Assembly (NCBI GenBank): GCA_026770025.1
Contig: JAMXDE010000046.1
Span: forward strand, 248,001 to 312,000
DNA length: 64,000 nt
Direction of reading: 5' to 3'
Source of the DNA: Craspedostauros australis
Taxonomy: Eukaryota; Bacillariophyta; Bacillariophyceae; Mastogloiales; Achnanthaceae
Part shown: piece after piece, positions 28,489 to 40,140 of the stretch
Numbering within the stretch: the stretch's first letter is position 1
How the letters are laid out: each line of letters begins with the position of its first letter
Made by a program: the position numbers and the translations under genes
The notes under the pieces: generated by a model
What the model was told of the DNA's origin: nothing
Seen by the model: the letters and a program-made list of their open reading frames with translations, nothing else
Databases searched by the model: none

Positions 28489-29215
28489 TCAACCTTCGAG
28501 CGTTACCTTGAACGTGAGAGTGTCGTTGTTGCGCCCATTTTCCAGCACATCCTTTCGCTTCTCGAATTCTTTCCATCCCCGTCCGTCGCTTTTCTTGTCG
28601 AAAGTGTGCCACTCCATTTCATGATTGTGATTCATTTTCGTGATTGCGATCGTGAACTTGATAGTGCAGGTCGCATCTTGAGTCCACGAATTCGTACTTG
28701 GCAATAAGTATACTCCAATGTGCGATTCTTCATTGCTGGTCTTGTCTTTGTTTTGACCTCCTGGATAAATCCGCAGGTACCATTCCAAGCCTTGGAAGTG
28801 GAACGACTCAGAGTGCACCCGTTTGTTTGGAACAGCAGACAGCCTGCAAAAGTTGTGGAAGCGCACGTGGACCACCTTTCTTGGAGCGTAGTCGGCTGAA
28901 GGGTTACCGACATCCACAACATCGTTGCACATCTCCTTTTCCGAGGAGCACATCCCGGTCAGTATTGTTGGTGAGTATGTGTTTCGGCTGAAGATTGACG
29001 CAAGGAATGTTTGTTGTCTGCACATGGAAGGACAGTGCAGTTTCAGACTCGTTCGTGTTTCCATTTTATGCTGACTGTGTCGAGGTTGGTGAAGAGGAGC
29101 GATGATCCAACACTCGCCTGGCTTGATGCCAGTTTCTTCTGCCTTTTCCTGCGCGCTTGTACACCCACGTCACGATAAGACCTTGTTACAATGCGCTGAA
29201 GATTGCGTGTTGCAT
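27965..29215. repeat. Tandem segmental duplication, copy 2
   Basis: Second copy of the unit at 26245-27595. A 135-bp stretch (28633-28767) is identical to 27017-27151, while the adjacent 86 bp (28547-28632 versus 26931-27016) differ at 24 positions by hand count. Confidence 0.8.
28489..29064 (-). CDS. MATH-domain protein, duplicate 2 (N-terminally truncated)
   Basis: 191 residues from the first in-frame ATG at 29064, which aligns with an internal Met of duplicate 1. Upstream the homologous coding region persists (QEKAEETG, GECW, APL...PRHSQHK) but a 2-base deletion shifts the frame relative to copy 1 near 29160 and an in-frame TGA follows, so the hydrophobic N-terminus of duplicate 1 is lost. 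The MATH domain itself is intact and ends at the same KVTLEG. Amino-acid differences concentrate in one patch between ITKM and VLENG, where 16 of 33 residues differ. It may be a cytosolic shorter protein or a decaying duplicate; transcription data would decide. Confidence 0.55.
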   Translation of the reverse strand: METRTSLKLHCPSMCRQQTFLASIFSRNTYSPTILTGMCSSEKEMCNDVVDVGNPSADYAPRKVVHVRFHNFCRLSAVPNKRVHSESFHFQGLEWYLRIYPGGQNKDKTSNEESHIGVYLLPSTNSWTQDATCTIKFTIAITKMNHNHEMEWHTFDKKSDGRGWKEFEKRKDVLENGRNNDTLTFKVTLEG

Positions 29216-32200
29216 CGTGCTTCGTTTTGTTTCGTTTCGTGTCATGTGCTTGATGATAGAAGAGTCGGAGTTCATGGCATCGCGGAAACCAGCGTGTTTC
29301 TTCTCCTCTCCGACGGCTCTCACCGTGGTGCGCTTCGGAGAGTTTCGGTTGCTCGAAGTTGCTGTAGAGCAGTACGAGTGTGGGACCAAAAATGAAATTT
29401 AGGGCAACGTGTTCGAGAGATGGGTGTACGAGTATTGCTGCGAAGGATGATGGATCAAAGCTTGGTGGAAGCGAGATAGAATAGTTGTGAGAACGTGTGC
29501 ATGGCACGACCGGATACTCCGGCAAGACCGTGTGGTCATCCGTGGACGGCACCTGTGTGGAAGGTCAGTGCAGACACGCCGTGGATTGCAGAGCAGCAGA
29601 GTGGTATGCAACGAAGCCAGTGGAAAACGCTGAGATACCCGTCATCATTTGCGTAGACACCGAGGTATACCTCGGAGTTGCTGGATTTTGTTTGATGTCT
29701 TTGTTGTTGGCGTGGGCGGAGAAGTCAACTGATGTGAGGTTGACCACGCTCTCTGTTGCATCTTGAGTTGAGCTCGTGTATCATGTCAGACCTTGGGGAA
29801 TTGATGCAGTTTTCCAGAGCCGATGGATGCACATGGCACGGGGGACATGGGGAACCCCCGACATGCGCCACTCCATCTCTCATATTCCTTGACGCGTACT
29901 TGACATTTGCCTTGTGTGATTGTGCGTGGACAGAGGCTTCCCCAGGGACCAAGCGTTGAACGGACAGAGCTCACAGCACCGTCGTTTCGATGTGCAGCAG
30001 AGTGATCCTTGGTGAAGTATCATGCATAGCTCGCACATCCAGTGCGGATGTTGACGGCGTTGTGCATAGCATCGGAAAGGAGGGTTTGAGCGTAGGTCAT
30101 TTCCACATTTGATGTTGATGCAGCCCGCCTTCGATCAATCAAGACGGTGATTCATGTAATGTAACAGGTACATACGAGCTGCGAGCTGCGAGCTACGAGC
30201 TACTTCACGTCATTGTGACTCGAGGGTGGTGCTGTCGATGCATCGTGTGAGTAGTTGTATGGCACCATGTGAGCATGAGTCTTCATGGTCTTCCATCATT
30301 GATCTTGCTGCCCACGGTTGTGGTTGCATGCAATGGTTGTGGGTGGGATACAACAGGATCCAAACGAGATGGCTGATGCTCTCCGATCCCTCTCCAATCG
30401 TGCCTACAGTTTGTGTGCTGTGTCCAGACGTGCCAAACACTCAAAGCAATCAAGCAGTCGTTGTGACACTTGTGCACACGAGTGGATCGGAACCCTGGTC
30501 CCGTTGGCGCCAAAACTGGTTTTGAAGAAGTCCGATGGTCTTTCGTGTGATCGGCCATTCCCACAACCGCTTCGCTCATCCGCGGCGATGCCTGTGTCAA
30601 CGACGCATGTTCTGCACGGAACTCCAATGAGATAGCGGCAAGGATTACAAACAGCAACAGGTGCTCCACATGCGTTATGTGCGAGCACCACACAGATGTG
30701 CCGGTCGATCTTGGGTGGGGCAGTTGGTCGCTGACGGTTCTTCTTCGGGAAGTTGTTGGGGACAAGCCAAGGGCTTCCTTGCGATCCAAGATGCCAAGAG
30801 AAACAGCCACGTTGGTGATTCTTCACACACGTGGGACCTCTCGGAGCGACGAGAATGGCCAGGCAGCGAAGTTTGAAGTGGGTGGGATCACAATTATGGA
30901 CCATGGTACTTGACGCGCAAGTTGTCACCTATGTACGAGCATGGTGCGCCGCGCACTCCCTATACCCACGATTGCGGTCTCCAAAGGTGACGAGTGTTGA
31001 GGAACTGCGCCTCAACGCATTGGCGTGCTCTGCTTTGCTTTGTTCCATCTGGAAGATCTTCTTTCTGTCTTGCAACAAACCGGGAGCAAGGTGTTCGCAT
31101 CGCTTAACGTTGAATGGAGAGAAGACGATCTGGTGAAATCCATTTCAATGTCAAAGCTGTCCGTGAAAGTCAGAGACTGGGGTGGTCGGTTGGCGTTTGG
31201 CGCTTGGAAACCATTACAAGACACTGCCCCTCTCCCTACTGCAGTAGCGCGAGTACAACCTATCACAACGACGAGTGGATACTTGTGGATGGTACGGCCC
31301 GTTCGGAGTGCAACCTGGAGCGAGAACGAAGGGCCTTTTCCGCATCACCGCCATTGTCGCCGTTGTTTTCGTCGTTGTCGTTCTCGCCGTTGTTGCTTTA
31401 GCGCAAGGTTGCCGTTGTTGCTCTGCTGTTGGTGGTCGAGTGTTGCCGTTGATGGGATTGTTACCGTTGCGAATGGTGAATGACCCATGGCACAGTGAAG
31501 GACACAAAGTCACACATGTTCCTGGGCTAATTTGTGCGCTCCGTGCACAAGACACGGCGTTTCAAAGAAAGCCGTTGGCGAGACACGACAGTTCAAATTG
31601 TGGAGCTACGCAGAGTTGAACGGCAGACACAAATGGTCGACTGGAAATGTTGAAGTTTGAAGATTGATTGGCAGATGCCAACGCGAGCCCACGCATGTTG
31701 GCATCGGCTGTTGACTCGACAAACCACACAATTTCACAAGAATGAACGGTGGACACAGTCTTGTGCCGCGGAAATCAGAAGCGTCGGCCAAATTTTCGCT
31801 TTCCGTTCATCACGCACGAGAACTGGCCTGCTTTGGTGGACTCATAGCGAAGGTTGTCCTCGCGTGTCGCTGTGTGCGCTGGTATCGCTGAGGTCCCGCA
31901 TGCGTTGATAAATGGAAACGGCCCGCCCGGTCTTCGACGTTTATGGTGACGCCTTTGGAGTCGTTATGAACGGAAAAACATCGGGTTTGGTTGGACCAAA
32001 TCAGTGAAAGTGCGGCGGAACAATTAATCATGAACCGAAACTAATTCCGTCGCAGCGCGGCGGATTAAGCCCAAGATAGGTCAATGATGCAAGTCGCGGA
32101 ACACGAGATCTCCCCATTTTGTCGCCTTGTGCCGACTCGTTCCCACGGGTTTTGCCGCGGTTGTTCTATGTGTTCTTGTTTGTGGATGGTTGGCTGTGTC

Positions 32201-33307
32201 TGTTGCGGATGTCGTGTCTTGTTGCTTCTGCACTGTGGCGCTTTGTGGAGGCAGCGAGGGTACAGTCGAATGGTGTTCGTCATCCCCCCATCGCCTTTGC
32301 CGAAACGGTTGCGTTCGGCGTTACCCACGAAGCGCGGCGCGTCCACGGATGAGTGCGATTTCGGCCCCACTCGTAGACCCGGTACTGTAGTCTACAGACA
32401 TCAACAACAGCCAACCAACAAGCCACGAACAGAAAACCGACTTCAACACAGTGTCAGGTTGGGGTTCGCGACCAGCCAATCATTGCTCCACAGTGACAGC
32501 ATTGCTGCTGTGCGGAGCGCACAAGTACCCGTACTTGTGTACTGTGGCAAATAAATACGAGCAGCTTGTACGGGTACGCAACAGAAACTGCGGAAATCAC
32601 TGGCGCGGATTGTTCGTGGGTACGAGCGTTCCACGAGGTACCAACAACGTATTCGTACTGTACGCGCACGCGTATGTTCGTGGTAGTAGGTATGTAAGCG
32701 TGGTGGTCGTTCGCTTGTCCACGGTTGGATGTGATGTGAAGAAACGGGCACAGAGACAACAGAATTCAATTTGCTTCCTCGCAAGAGAGATCTCAGCATT
32801 GCAATCAGGCGCATTGCTCGCGTTGCATCGCATCGCATTCTTTTGTGCATTCACAGCGCAGAGAGTGCGCGGACACGCAGGAGTAGTCTTGTTCTGTGTC
32901 ATTGCACCGAAGCGAGTGAGTGAGTGAGACAGAGCGGCATCAACCAAAGCCAACACTCACCAAAGAAAACCAAAGTTGTCACACAAACACCAGAGCATCA
33001 GCATCAGTAGTAGCGGCTCAAACACACCACACCCTAACGCAAGGGGCAGTCGAAGCCATCAATCACAAGCACAAAAACACAAAGCAAACATTGGCGCAAC
33101 GCGACATCACAACGTAACATCACAACAAGCAACTATAGCAAGCAACACAGAGAGGAGGGATTCGCACGGGCAAGCAGATCGGAAGTGAATCGACAGAGTT
33201 GTGAGTGAGTGAGTGAGCGATAGGTCGATCAAATTCAGGGGATATACCTCACAACGCAACGCAAGAGAGAGGCAAGCAGAGATACCAGAACGAACGGCAG
33301 TACCATC
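29065..33307. other. 4.2 kb gene-poor region
   Basis: Short frames (up to 175 codons) occur on both strands at 30283-30928, 31025-31483 and 32084-32927, but none shows domain signatures, amphipathic patterning or a plausible start. There is an octamer TACGAGTA at 29427-29434, a 7-bp repeat at 30174-30201 and GAGT repeats near 32913 and 33201 in what is probably the leader of the next gene. Confidence 0.55.
30174..30201. repeat. Four tandem copies of (A/G)CGAGCT
   Basis: A 7-bp unit repeated four times (first and last begin with A, middle two with G). Each unit contains AGCT, so short hairpins can form between units. Confidence 0.85.
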
Positions 33308-35224
33308 ATGTTCGAGACGGAGCACCTGCGGACGACAACGAATGCCGCCATGAGCACCACCAGCGTCAACAGCGGCAGCAACACTTCCAACAACAACAGT
33401 AACAACAACAGCAGCAGCAATAGCAATAGCAACAACGAACACTTGGCCCTCGTTCGCTTTGCGAATCGGCTGAGGTCGAACATCGTCAATGACAATGATG
33501 CCGAGATGCTGGACGAAGGGGACGTCCGCAAGGAGGCCAGGCTGCTGATGAGCCTGTCCTGCGGCAGCAGCACCAACAGCTGCAGTCGGAGCTGCGGGGA
33601 CAGCCACAGCGGCACCACGCTGCAGCGACACCATCACCATGGACACCGTGGACACCATCATCAGCACTCACAAGGCAGCAGAGGAGGGACCATGCCAACC
33701 ACGGTGCACGTTTCGCGCTCGGGACGCAGCACGCCGGAGAGCGGGTACTCCAGCTCGTCCTCGGCTTCTTCCTTCTACCGTCGCGAGACGTTCCACTTCA
33801 CCTGCCCGTCGCTCTCGTTGACGGATGAGAAGGCGGATGCCAATGCTGACGCTGTTAATGCTGACGCTGCAGATGGCAATGCGCGCATCCGCACGCAAAA
33901 GGCCGCCCCAAGCAATGAGCGCTGTCCCAACGTCACCCATCGTGCAACAGCCCCACCCGCCAAGCTCCTCAAGCGACCTCTCAAGGTGGACGACCGCGAC
34001 GCCCTCCGTCTGTCGGCTCGGGCCATGACACGCAACATCATGGAGTCGTTCCACAGAGCCGCCGAGTGGAGGATGAAGTCGTGGGCCGCCGTGCTGTCCC
34101 GACGCCTCGTGGAGGCAGAGCGGCGTCTCGGAGGACGCAACGCACCCAAGAAGGAGATCCGCCAGCTCCTCCAATCGGGCGAAGCGCGCCTCATCCTCCA
34201 CCTGCGCCGCCTCATGAAGGCCCTCAAGGTGACGGACGCCACCACGAGCTTCAAGGTCAAGGGCCGCGTCCAGACGGAGGAGATCGCTGCGTCAGCACCC
34301 CCAACCAAGCGCCGCAGGCTGTCCGCAGCTCAGGGCTGGTCAGACGATGCCCCACCATCATCGTCGCTGGCCGAGGCGGAGTACACCTACGACGTCGCCC
34401 ACGCTCTCGTCATGGACTGCAACCTCAACATCATCACACCGGCAGGCAACGTGCAGATCGAACTCGAGGTGCCTGGAACCATCACCGGGACCTTCCAGAG
34501 CGCTGAATCCACCTCCGCCGACCTCCACGGAGTGGATGTGGACCTCGACACCAGCATCCTCGCCTCCATGATCGAGAAGAGCTGCCGCACCGTCGTGCGA
34601 GCCTCCGTGGAAGCACTCCTCAAGCAGGACCACGGCGAAGCTCACGCCGTCCCACCGCAGCAGGAGCAGAAGCAGATGGCTTCTCAGCCCGCTGGCAAGA
34701 AGGTCAGCGCGATGGCACCTGCCAAGCACGGCAACACCAAGCCCCACTCCAAGAGGAAGCCAAAGTCCAAGTCCAGCAAGCGAGTGACAACCCCGGCCAC
34801 CACGCCCTTGAGATCCGCGACTCCTCAGCGCGCCATCACCTCTGACCGTATCAACTTCGGCACCATCGTCACACCACGCGATTCATCATCGCCCGTCTAC
34901 GCCACGGACAGCGATCCGGAGGAGCGACCTGTGCTGCTCGCCATCCCAACAAGCTTCGCCAGCGGCACCCGAAGGAGCATCAACGGCAGCAAGTCCCTGT
35001 CCATGATCTCCCCGCATCCGCAGCGAACGCGTCACTTCCCGGAGCGCAGGGATCAAGCCGCTGCGTCCGCACCAGCGTCCTCCCAGTACGGTGGCAGCAA
35101 GTTCGCGCATCTGGTGTCTCCGCAACCCAAGCCCCCGAGGGAAACCATCCACGCCACCCAAGAAGATGGACCCGACCTCCCGACCCTTGTCGAGGTTGCA
35201 TGCGCTGCAATGCAAACACGATGA
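33308..35224 (+). CDS. Unknown, probably nuclear protein with a conserved-looking central region
   Basis: 638 residues, single exon; the ATG at 33308 is the first in frame. The N-terminus is Ser/Asn-rich, followed by a His-rich patch. Residues about 225-320 are Arg/Lys-rich and helical (ALRLSARAMTRNIMESFHRAAEWRMKSWAAVLSRRLVEAERRL and LILHLRRLMKALKV segments). A compact segment at about 355-440 looks folded: YTYDVAHALVMDCNLNI, ITPAGNVQIELEVPGTITG, then LDTSILASMIEKSCRTVVRASVEALL. Basic clusters PPTKRRRL and KRKPKSKSSKR suggest nuclear import. The C-terminal third is Ser/Pro/Thr-rich. I do not recognise a family and propose no function. Codon use is rich in G and C at third positions, supporting real coding. 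Confidence 0.65.
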   Translation: MFETEHLRTTTNAAMSTTSVNSGSNTSNNNSNNNSSSNSNSNNEHLALVRFANRLRSNIVNDNDAEMLDEGDVRKEARLLMSLSCGSSTNSCSRSCGDSHSGTTLQRHHHHGHRGHHHQHSQGSRGGTMPTTVHVSRSGRSTPESGYSSSSSASSFYRRETFHFTCPSLSLTDEKADANADAVNADAADGNARIRTQKAAPSNERCPNVTHRATAPPAKLLKRPLKVDDRDALRLSARAMTRNIMESFHRAAEWRMKSWAAVLSRRLVEAERRLGGRNAPKKEIRQLLQSGEARLILHLRRLMKALKVTDATTSFKVKGRVQTEEIAASAPPTKRRRLSAAQGWSDDAPPSSSLAEAEYTYDVAHALVMDCNLNIITPAGNVQIELEVPGTITGTFQSAESTSADLHGVDVDLDTSILASMIEKSCRTVVRASVEALLKQDHGEAHAVPPQQEQKQMASQPAGKKVSAMAPAKHGNTKPHSKRKPKSKSSKRVTTPATTPLRSATPQRAITSDRINFGTIVTPRDSSSPVYATDSDPEERPVLLAIPTSFASGTRRSINGSKSLSMISPHPQRTRHFPERRDQAAASAPASSQYGGSKFAHLVSPQPKPPRETIHATQEDGPDLPTLVEVACAAMQTR

Positions 35225-37531
35225 GCAGGGCTCTCCCCAAGTCAGCGAACGAAAGAAAGTGGAACTGCGCAGTGCCTTGCGAATGATGGCCCCATCAAGA
35301 CGATGTGTGAGCTCGCCAAGTGAATCCCGCAGCTACTGCCATCCTCGTGCGGCACATCGTCCTCTGCAGCCCACTACACACTTCCAACACGTTCGAACGC
35401 ATTCGTCACGATTCAGTCACCACGACCAACCAACACATGAATGAATGGGCCAGTCAAGCGAATGCGAATCCACGTCCCGTCCCATTCCGAGCCATGGTCT
35501 GTCCCACACCAAGTCAAGAACTCAACGCTTGTAATGGGTTTGGCTCCACCGTCCCCCAACCTTCCTTGTCCCCTGTTAACAAACGCACCCTCCGATCCAC
35601 CAACGAGAGAGGTACGAAACAAGAGAGCGTGTCCATTACATCACGCTCCGCCTGCATACATACAAGTCTCACAATGCATCGATGAACATCCCATCAATGA
35701 TCGACATGCCACCCACGTCAGAGACCTACATTACGAATACATGCTACGACCATACCACACCATACCATACGTTACCTATCAACTGTCCAAAAATACCCTG
35801 CAGAGCACACGCCATAAAAAGTGCTCGACTCTCTAGATCACTCATTATCAATATCCACAGAGTCAAGTACTCCATCTATTCAGTGCGCTACGGACAGTAG
35901 CATCCAGCAACTGCACTTCGTTTATAGTCGTTGGTTTCTTCGCCAAGATTGTGTGCTCATGTCTTGTTGTTTCCTTGCATGGTTCCATCTCGCACAGTGC
36001 TTCTCCAAGCAGCGACGCGAATGAAGTGTTGCAGATACTCCCGCATGCGTCACAAGAGGGAATGATGTCATGTCTTTGCTTCATGAAACATCGCACGAGC
36101 ACTCAATTACAAACTGCGGCTTCAGCATCGACATGATCTGACACGTATTGGCCACTTGAACTCATTCTGGGCAACAACGAGAGAGAGACAGAGAGAGGGC
36201 AGGGTACGACTATTCTGTTTCTTTACTCGTATTCCATGCTGTACATTCCTGCTTCTCCAGTATCGAGAATGTTGGTGGAAGAAGAATGAGAGCGCATGTG
36301 CGAGCAGAAATAACCAGCGCATCACGATGCTCGCAATGGACCAACGACAGGTATGATACTCCGAACTGAGGCCTACAACTCCGCTCCGCTCCCTGCATCC
36401 ATCCTTCGACTTGCGCAAACACAAGGAAGACTTGAGGAATCTGCTGATTGCTTCACCAGCAAGAGATGAATGACACGACAGTCCCGCAACTCTGGAGAGG
36501 TAGTGGAGTTTTCACAAACGTACACTCTTGCGCGCTCTTGGGTACAACAACGCTCGCCGGAACGCAAATCGAACCGAATCAACCACAACAACGGTTCCAC
36601 GTTCAGGCACTGTGCAATTGTGGAATCCAAACACCGTCCGTCAAGAGAAGAGACGACCGCAACAACATTCATAGAATACCTCATTCGAGGCAGGGAGCAC
36701 CGCTGATTCCCTCGCTGCTTTCCAGCCCTTCTGCATCTGCTCTACCGCATTCGCATCATCCTGGTGCCCCCACCAAGACTGCGAATCAATTCGCCAATGA
36801 TGGTCATCACATTGAATTCCGCACAACGTGGAAGAAAGGAACAAATTGAATTCCGACGAGATCCGACCCATTCCACCCAACGCGCCATCGCGCACATCCA
36901 ACAGATGAGGGCGCCTCGCCTGGCTTGCTGTGTCTATGAATCAGACTGGGAATGTGCGCGCCACCGAGTTCCTGCACGCGCACATGCACACACACTGAAC
37001 AAGGAGAGGAACGTCCCGAATCCTTCGCTCCGACGTCATTTTCCGACTCGTTGGTGCCGTTTCCGACATTTCTCACGTTCTGTCGTTCTTGTGACTTACT
37101 CGTGACTCAATCGCATTTCGCAGTCGTGACCACGAACATGAACGAACCTCTTTCACCGAATCACGTGCTTCTTCTGATGGAGCATTTTGATTGGCCAAGG
37201 CACGAACGTTCTTTGTGGTACTGGCGGAGAATCTACTGACGCAGTCTGTCTTCGTCCGATTTTCTCACCTCCGATCACAAAACCAAGCAAACCAACCGAA
37301 AAACGCGAAGGACTGTACCAACGCAAACGCTGGGACATGGCGAAAAAGATGGATCTTTTCTGTTCTCAGACACACAACCACCACCATCGTCTCCATCGTC
37401 CGCAGAAGCAGGGAGACCAACAACATGGAACACCTCCAACGACGAACCATAAAATCCAAGAGCAGGAGCGTGCGTAATCGATCCCGTCCCACAACATAAA
37501 ATCAGCAACACCAGCACAGACTTTCGCCAAG
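35225..37531. other. 2.3 kb spacer before SHMT
   Basis: AT-richer than the genes with only short unrelated frames. It contains an octamer TACTCGTA at 36224-36231. The right end must include the SHMT promoter and leader. Confidence 0.6.
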
Positions 37532-39570
37532 ATGACTTCTTTCAAGGACCAAGTGAGTGGAATTGAGTGTCGATGCTGGCGATGCTGGCTGGCTGACTGG
37601 CTGCCGTTCATGTCAACAGACCTGACCTGGTGATGTTGATGTTGATGTTGATGCCGAAGCTCATGTCGGTTCGGACGCAAATGCTGTCGGCCGCACCAGG
37701 ATGGACTCCATCAGAACAGCACCTCGCGGACGCGAACCGACGATCTGCAACGTAACGAGAAGACCCCACCCAAGAGCAGACTATTGCGCCTGGGCTCACA
37801 CCTGCGGCTGCATCTGATCAAGTCACATCATATGGAATCACAGCTCTAACACAACTGCGATCATTCTGTACGAAAATGACACCACCATGTGCGCATCTTC
37901 CGCTGTCATTGCCTGTCGCCAATTCCGCCGCCGCTGCCTATTGACCATCCACTCCCGTACTTGAATGACATTGGAAATCAATTGAACTTCACGGCACCAC
38001 ATCACGCAACACCACATGACGATACGTTACATGATGTTGTTGGCAAATGACCAACTCTATTTGGCGATGGACGAACAAATCCACATCATCGGAACTGCAA
38101 CAATGAATGGCAACCAACCCCCGGAATGCAACAAACGGAACTCTTTTCTTTCTCCAATGACAGGAATTCCGCGGACTCGTCTCCCTCGAGGACCATGACC
38201 CAGAGCTGTTTGATCTGATCGAGCAGGAAAAGTCCCGCCAATGGCGCTCCCTCGAGCTGATCGCCTCGGAGAACTTCACCTCCAAGGCCGTCATGGATTG
38301 CTTGGGATCTGCCTTGACCAATAAGTACGCCGAGGGTCTCCCACACGCTCGTTACTACGGAGGAAATGAGGTCGTCGATCAGGTCGAGGAGCTCTGCCAG
38401 AAGCGCGCCCTCGCGGCCTACGGATTGGACCCAGAGAAGTGGGGCGTCAACGTGCAGCCATACTCCGGATCCCCAGCCAACTTCGCCGTCTACACCGGAC
38501 TTCTGCGACCACATGACCGCATCATGGGATTGGACTTGCCAAGTGGTGGACACTTGACCCACGGATTCTACACCTACTCCAAGAAGGAGGGAACCCGCAA
38601 GGCCGTCTCTGCCACATCCGTCTACTTCGAATCTCTCCCATACCGCGTGCACCCAGAAACCGGACTTATCGACTACGATCAGCTCGCCACCAACGCCGCC
38701 CTCTTCAAGCCTGCCATGATCATCGCTGGAGGATCCGCCTACCCACGCGACTACGATTACGCCAAGTTCAAGGAGATCGCCGATGCCAACGGCGCGCTCC
38801 TCATGATGGACATGGCCCACACCTCCGGCCTCGTCGCCACGGAAGAGCTCGCCTCCCCATTCGAGCACTGCGATGTCGTCACCACCACCACTCACAAGTC
38901 CCTCCGTGGACCACGTGCCGGTATGATCTTCTTCCGCAAGGATGAGCGCGGATTCGAATCACGCATCAACCAGGCCGTCTTCCCTGCCCTCCAGGGCGGA
39001 CCACACGAGCACCAGATCGCCGGTGTTGCCACGCAGCTCAAGGAGGTCATGACGCCAGAGTTCAAGGTGTACTCCCAGCAGGTCAAGTCCAACGCCAAGG
39101 CTCTCGCCGACAAGCTCACATCTTTGGGATACTCCATGGCTTCCGGCGGAACCGAGAACCACTTGGTCTTGTGGGACCTCAAGCCAAAGGGCATCACCGG
39201 TAGCAAGTTCGAGAAGACTTGCGACGCTGTCTGCATCACCCTGAACAAGAACTGCGTCCCAGGAGACAGATCCGCCGTCACGCCAGGCGGTGTCCGCATC
39301 GGTGCTCCAGCCCTGACAACACGAAAGATGGTCGAGGCTGACTTCGAGCAGATCGCCATGTTCCTGCACGAGGCTCTCGAGATCAGTCTCAAGATCCAGG
39401 AGAAGACCGGCAAGAAGCTCAAGGACTTCATCCCAGAGCTCGACAACAACGAGGAGATCAAGACCCTCCGATCCAAGGTCAACGCCTTCGCCACCACCTT
39501 CCCAATGCCAGGCTTCGATCCAAAGGAGATGAAGTACAAGGACCCAAATGGCCCGCCAGAGAGCAGCTAA
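37532..39570 (+). CDS. SHMT: Serine hydroxymethyltransferase, cytosolic type (2 exons)
   Basis: Join 37532..37552 and 38164..39570 (donor GTGAGT, acceptor CAG, 611-bp intron, phase 0) gives 475 residues. Exon 1 encodes only MTSFKDQ. The enzyme interconverts serine plus tetrahydrofolate with glycine plus 5,10-methylene-tetrahydrofolate using PLP. Diagnostic segments are [49 protein letters not shown] and the PLP lysine in [17 protein letters not shown]. With no presequence and normal family length it is probably the cytosolic isoform. Nearly all proline codons are CCA and Gly is mostly GGA, unlike the mixed use in neighbours, suggesting selection for high expression. A long intron directly after seven codons fits intron-enhanced expression, an inference. 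Confidence 0.96.
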
Positions 39571-40140
39571 TCGTGTAGCGACATGCCTCCCTCCCACTAT
39601 CCCGGCGCTTGTACTCGGAATAGAGTAATATAAGCACCATTTGCATCTTGAACTTGACTCGGTTTCTCGCCTCTGACATTCGTGTAAGCAACGTAGTACT
39701 GGATGCATTTGTGTGATAGTCCTTCTGCGATGTTATGATCGTAGTATGTCGAGTGGAAGTGGTCGTCTGGGTGTCAGCGTTTGGTGTGCGCGCCATTTTG
39801 CCTGTTTTGTTGTTGTGTGGTTCTGTTTCAGTCGAATCTTGTCTGTTGTGTTCGTTGTGTGGATGGTTGATGTGGTTTTGGGGGTGATGGGACACAAAAA
39901 GACGCGGCGAGTGAGATCTTTTGAGACACAGCCCAGCCATCCCTGTTTTGGGAAGCACAATCATAGAACAGTACTCCACGTGACCCGACACGCCACACCT
40001 TTCCCAACTCTTGCCTGCTCCACTCTAATCTGTTATACTCTACTCGGACGAAGATGACAGCGATGGAATTGAATGAAGCGCATGATTGTGGCACACGCCA
40101 TCAGACATGACCACCAACCACACGCCATCATCCATCAAGG
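39571..40140. other. Spacer between SHMT and ubiquitin-like gene
   Basis: 570 bp, T- and G-rich on the plus strand after the SHMT stop; 3' UTR of SHMT and promoter of the next gene are expected here. No gene seen. Confidence 0.6.
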
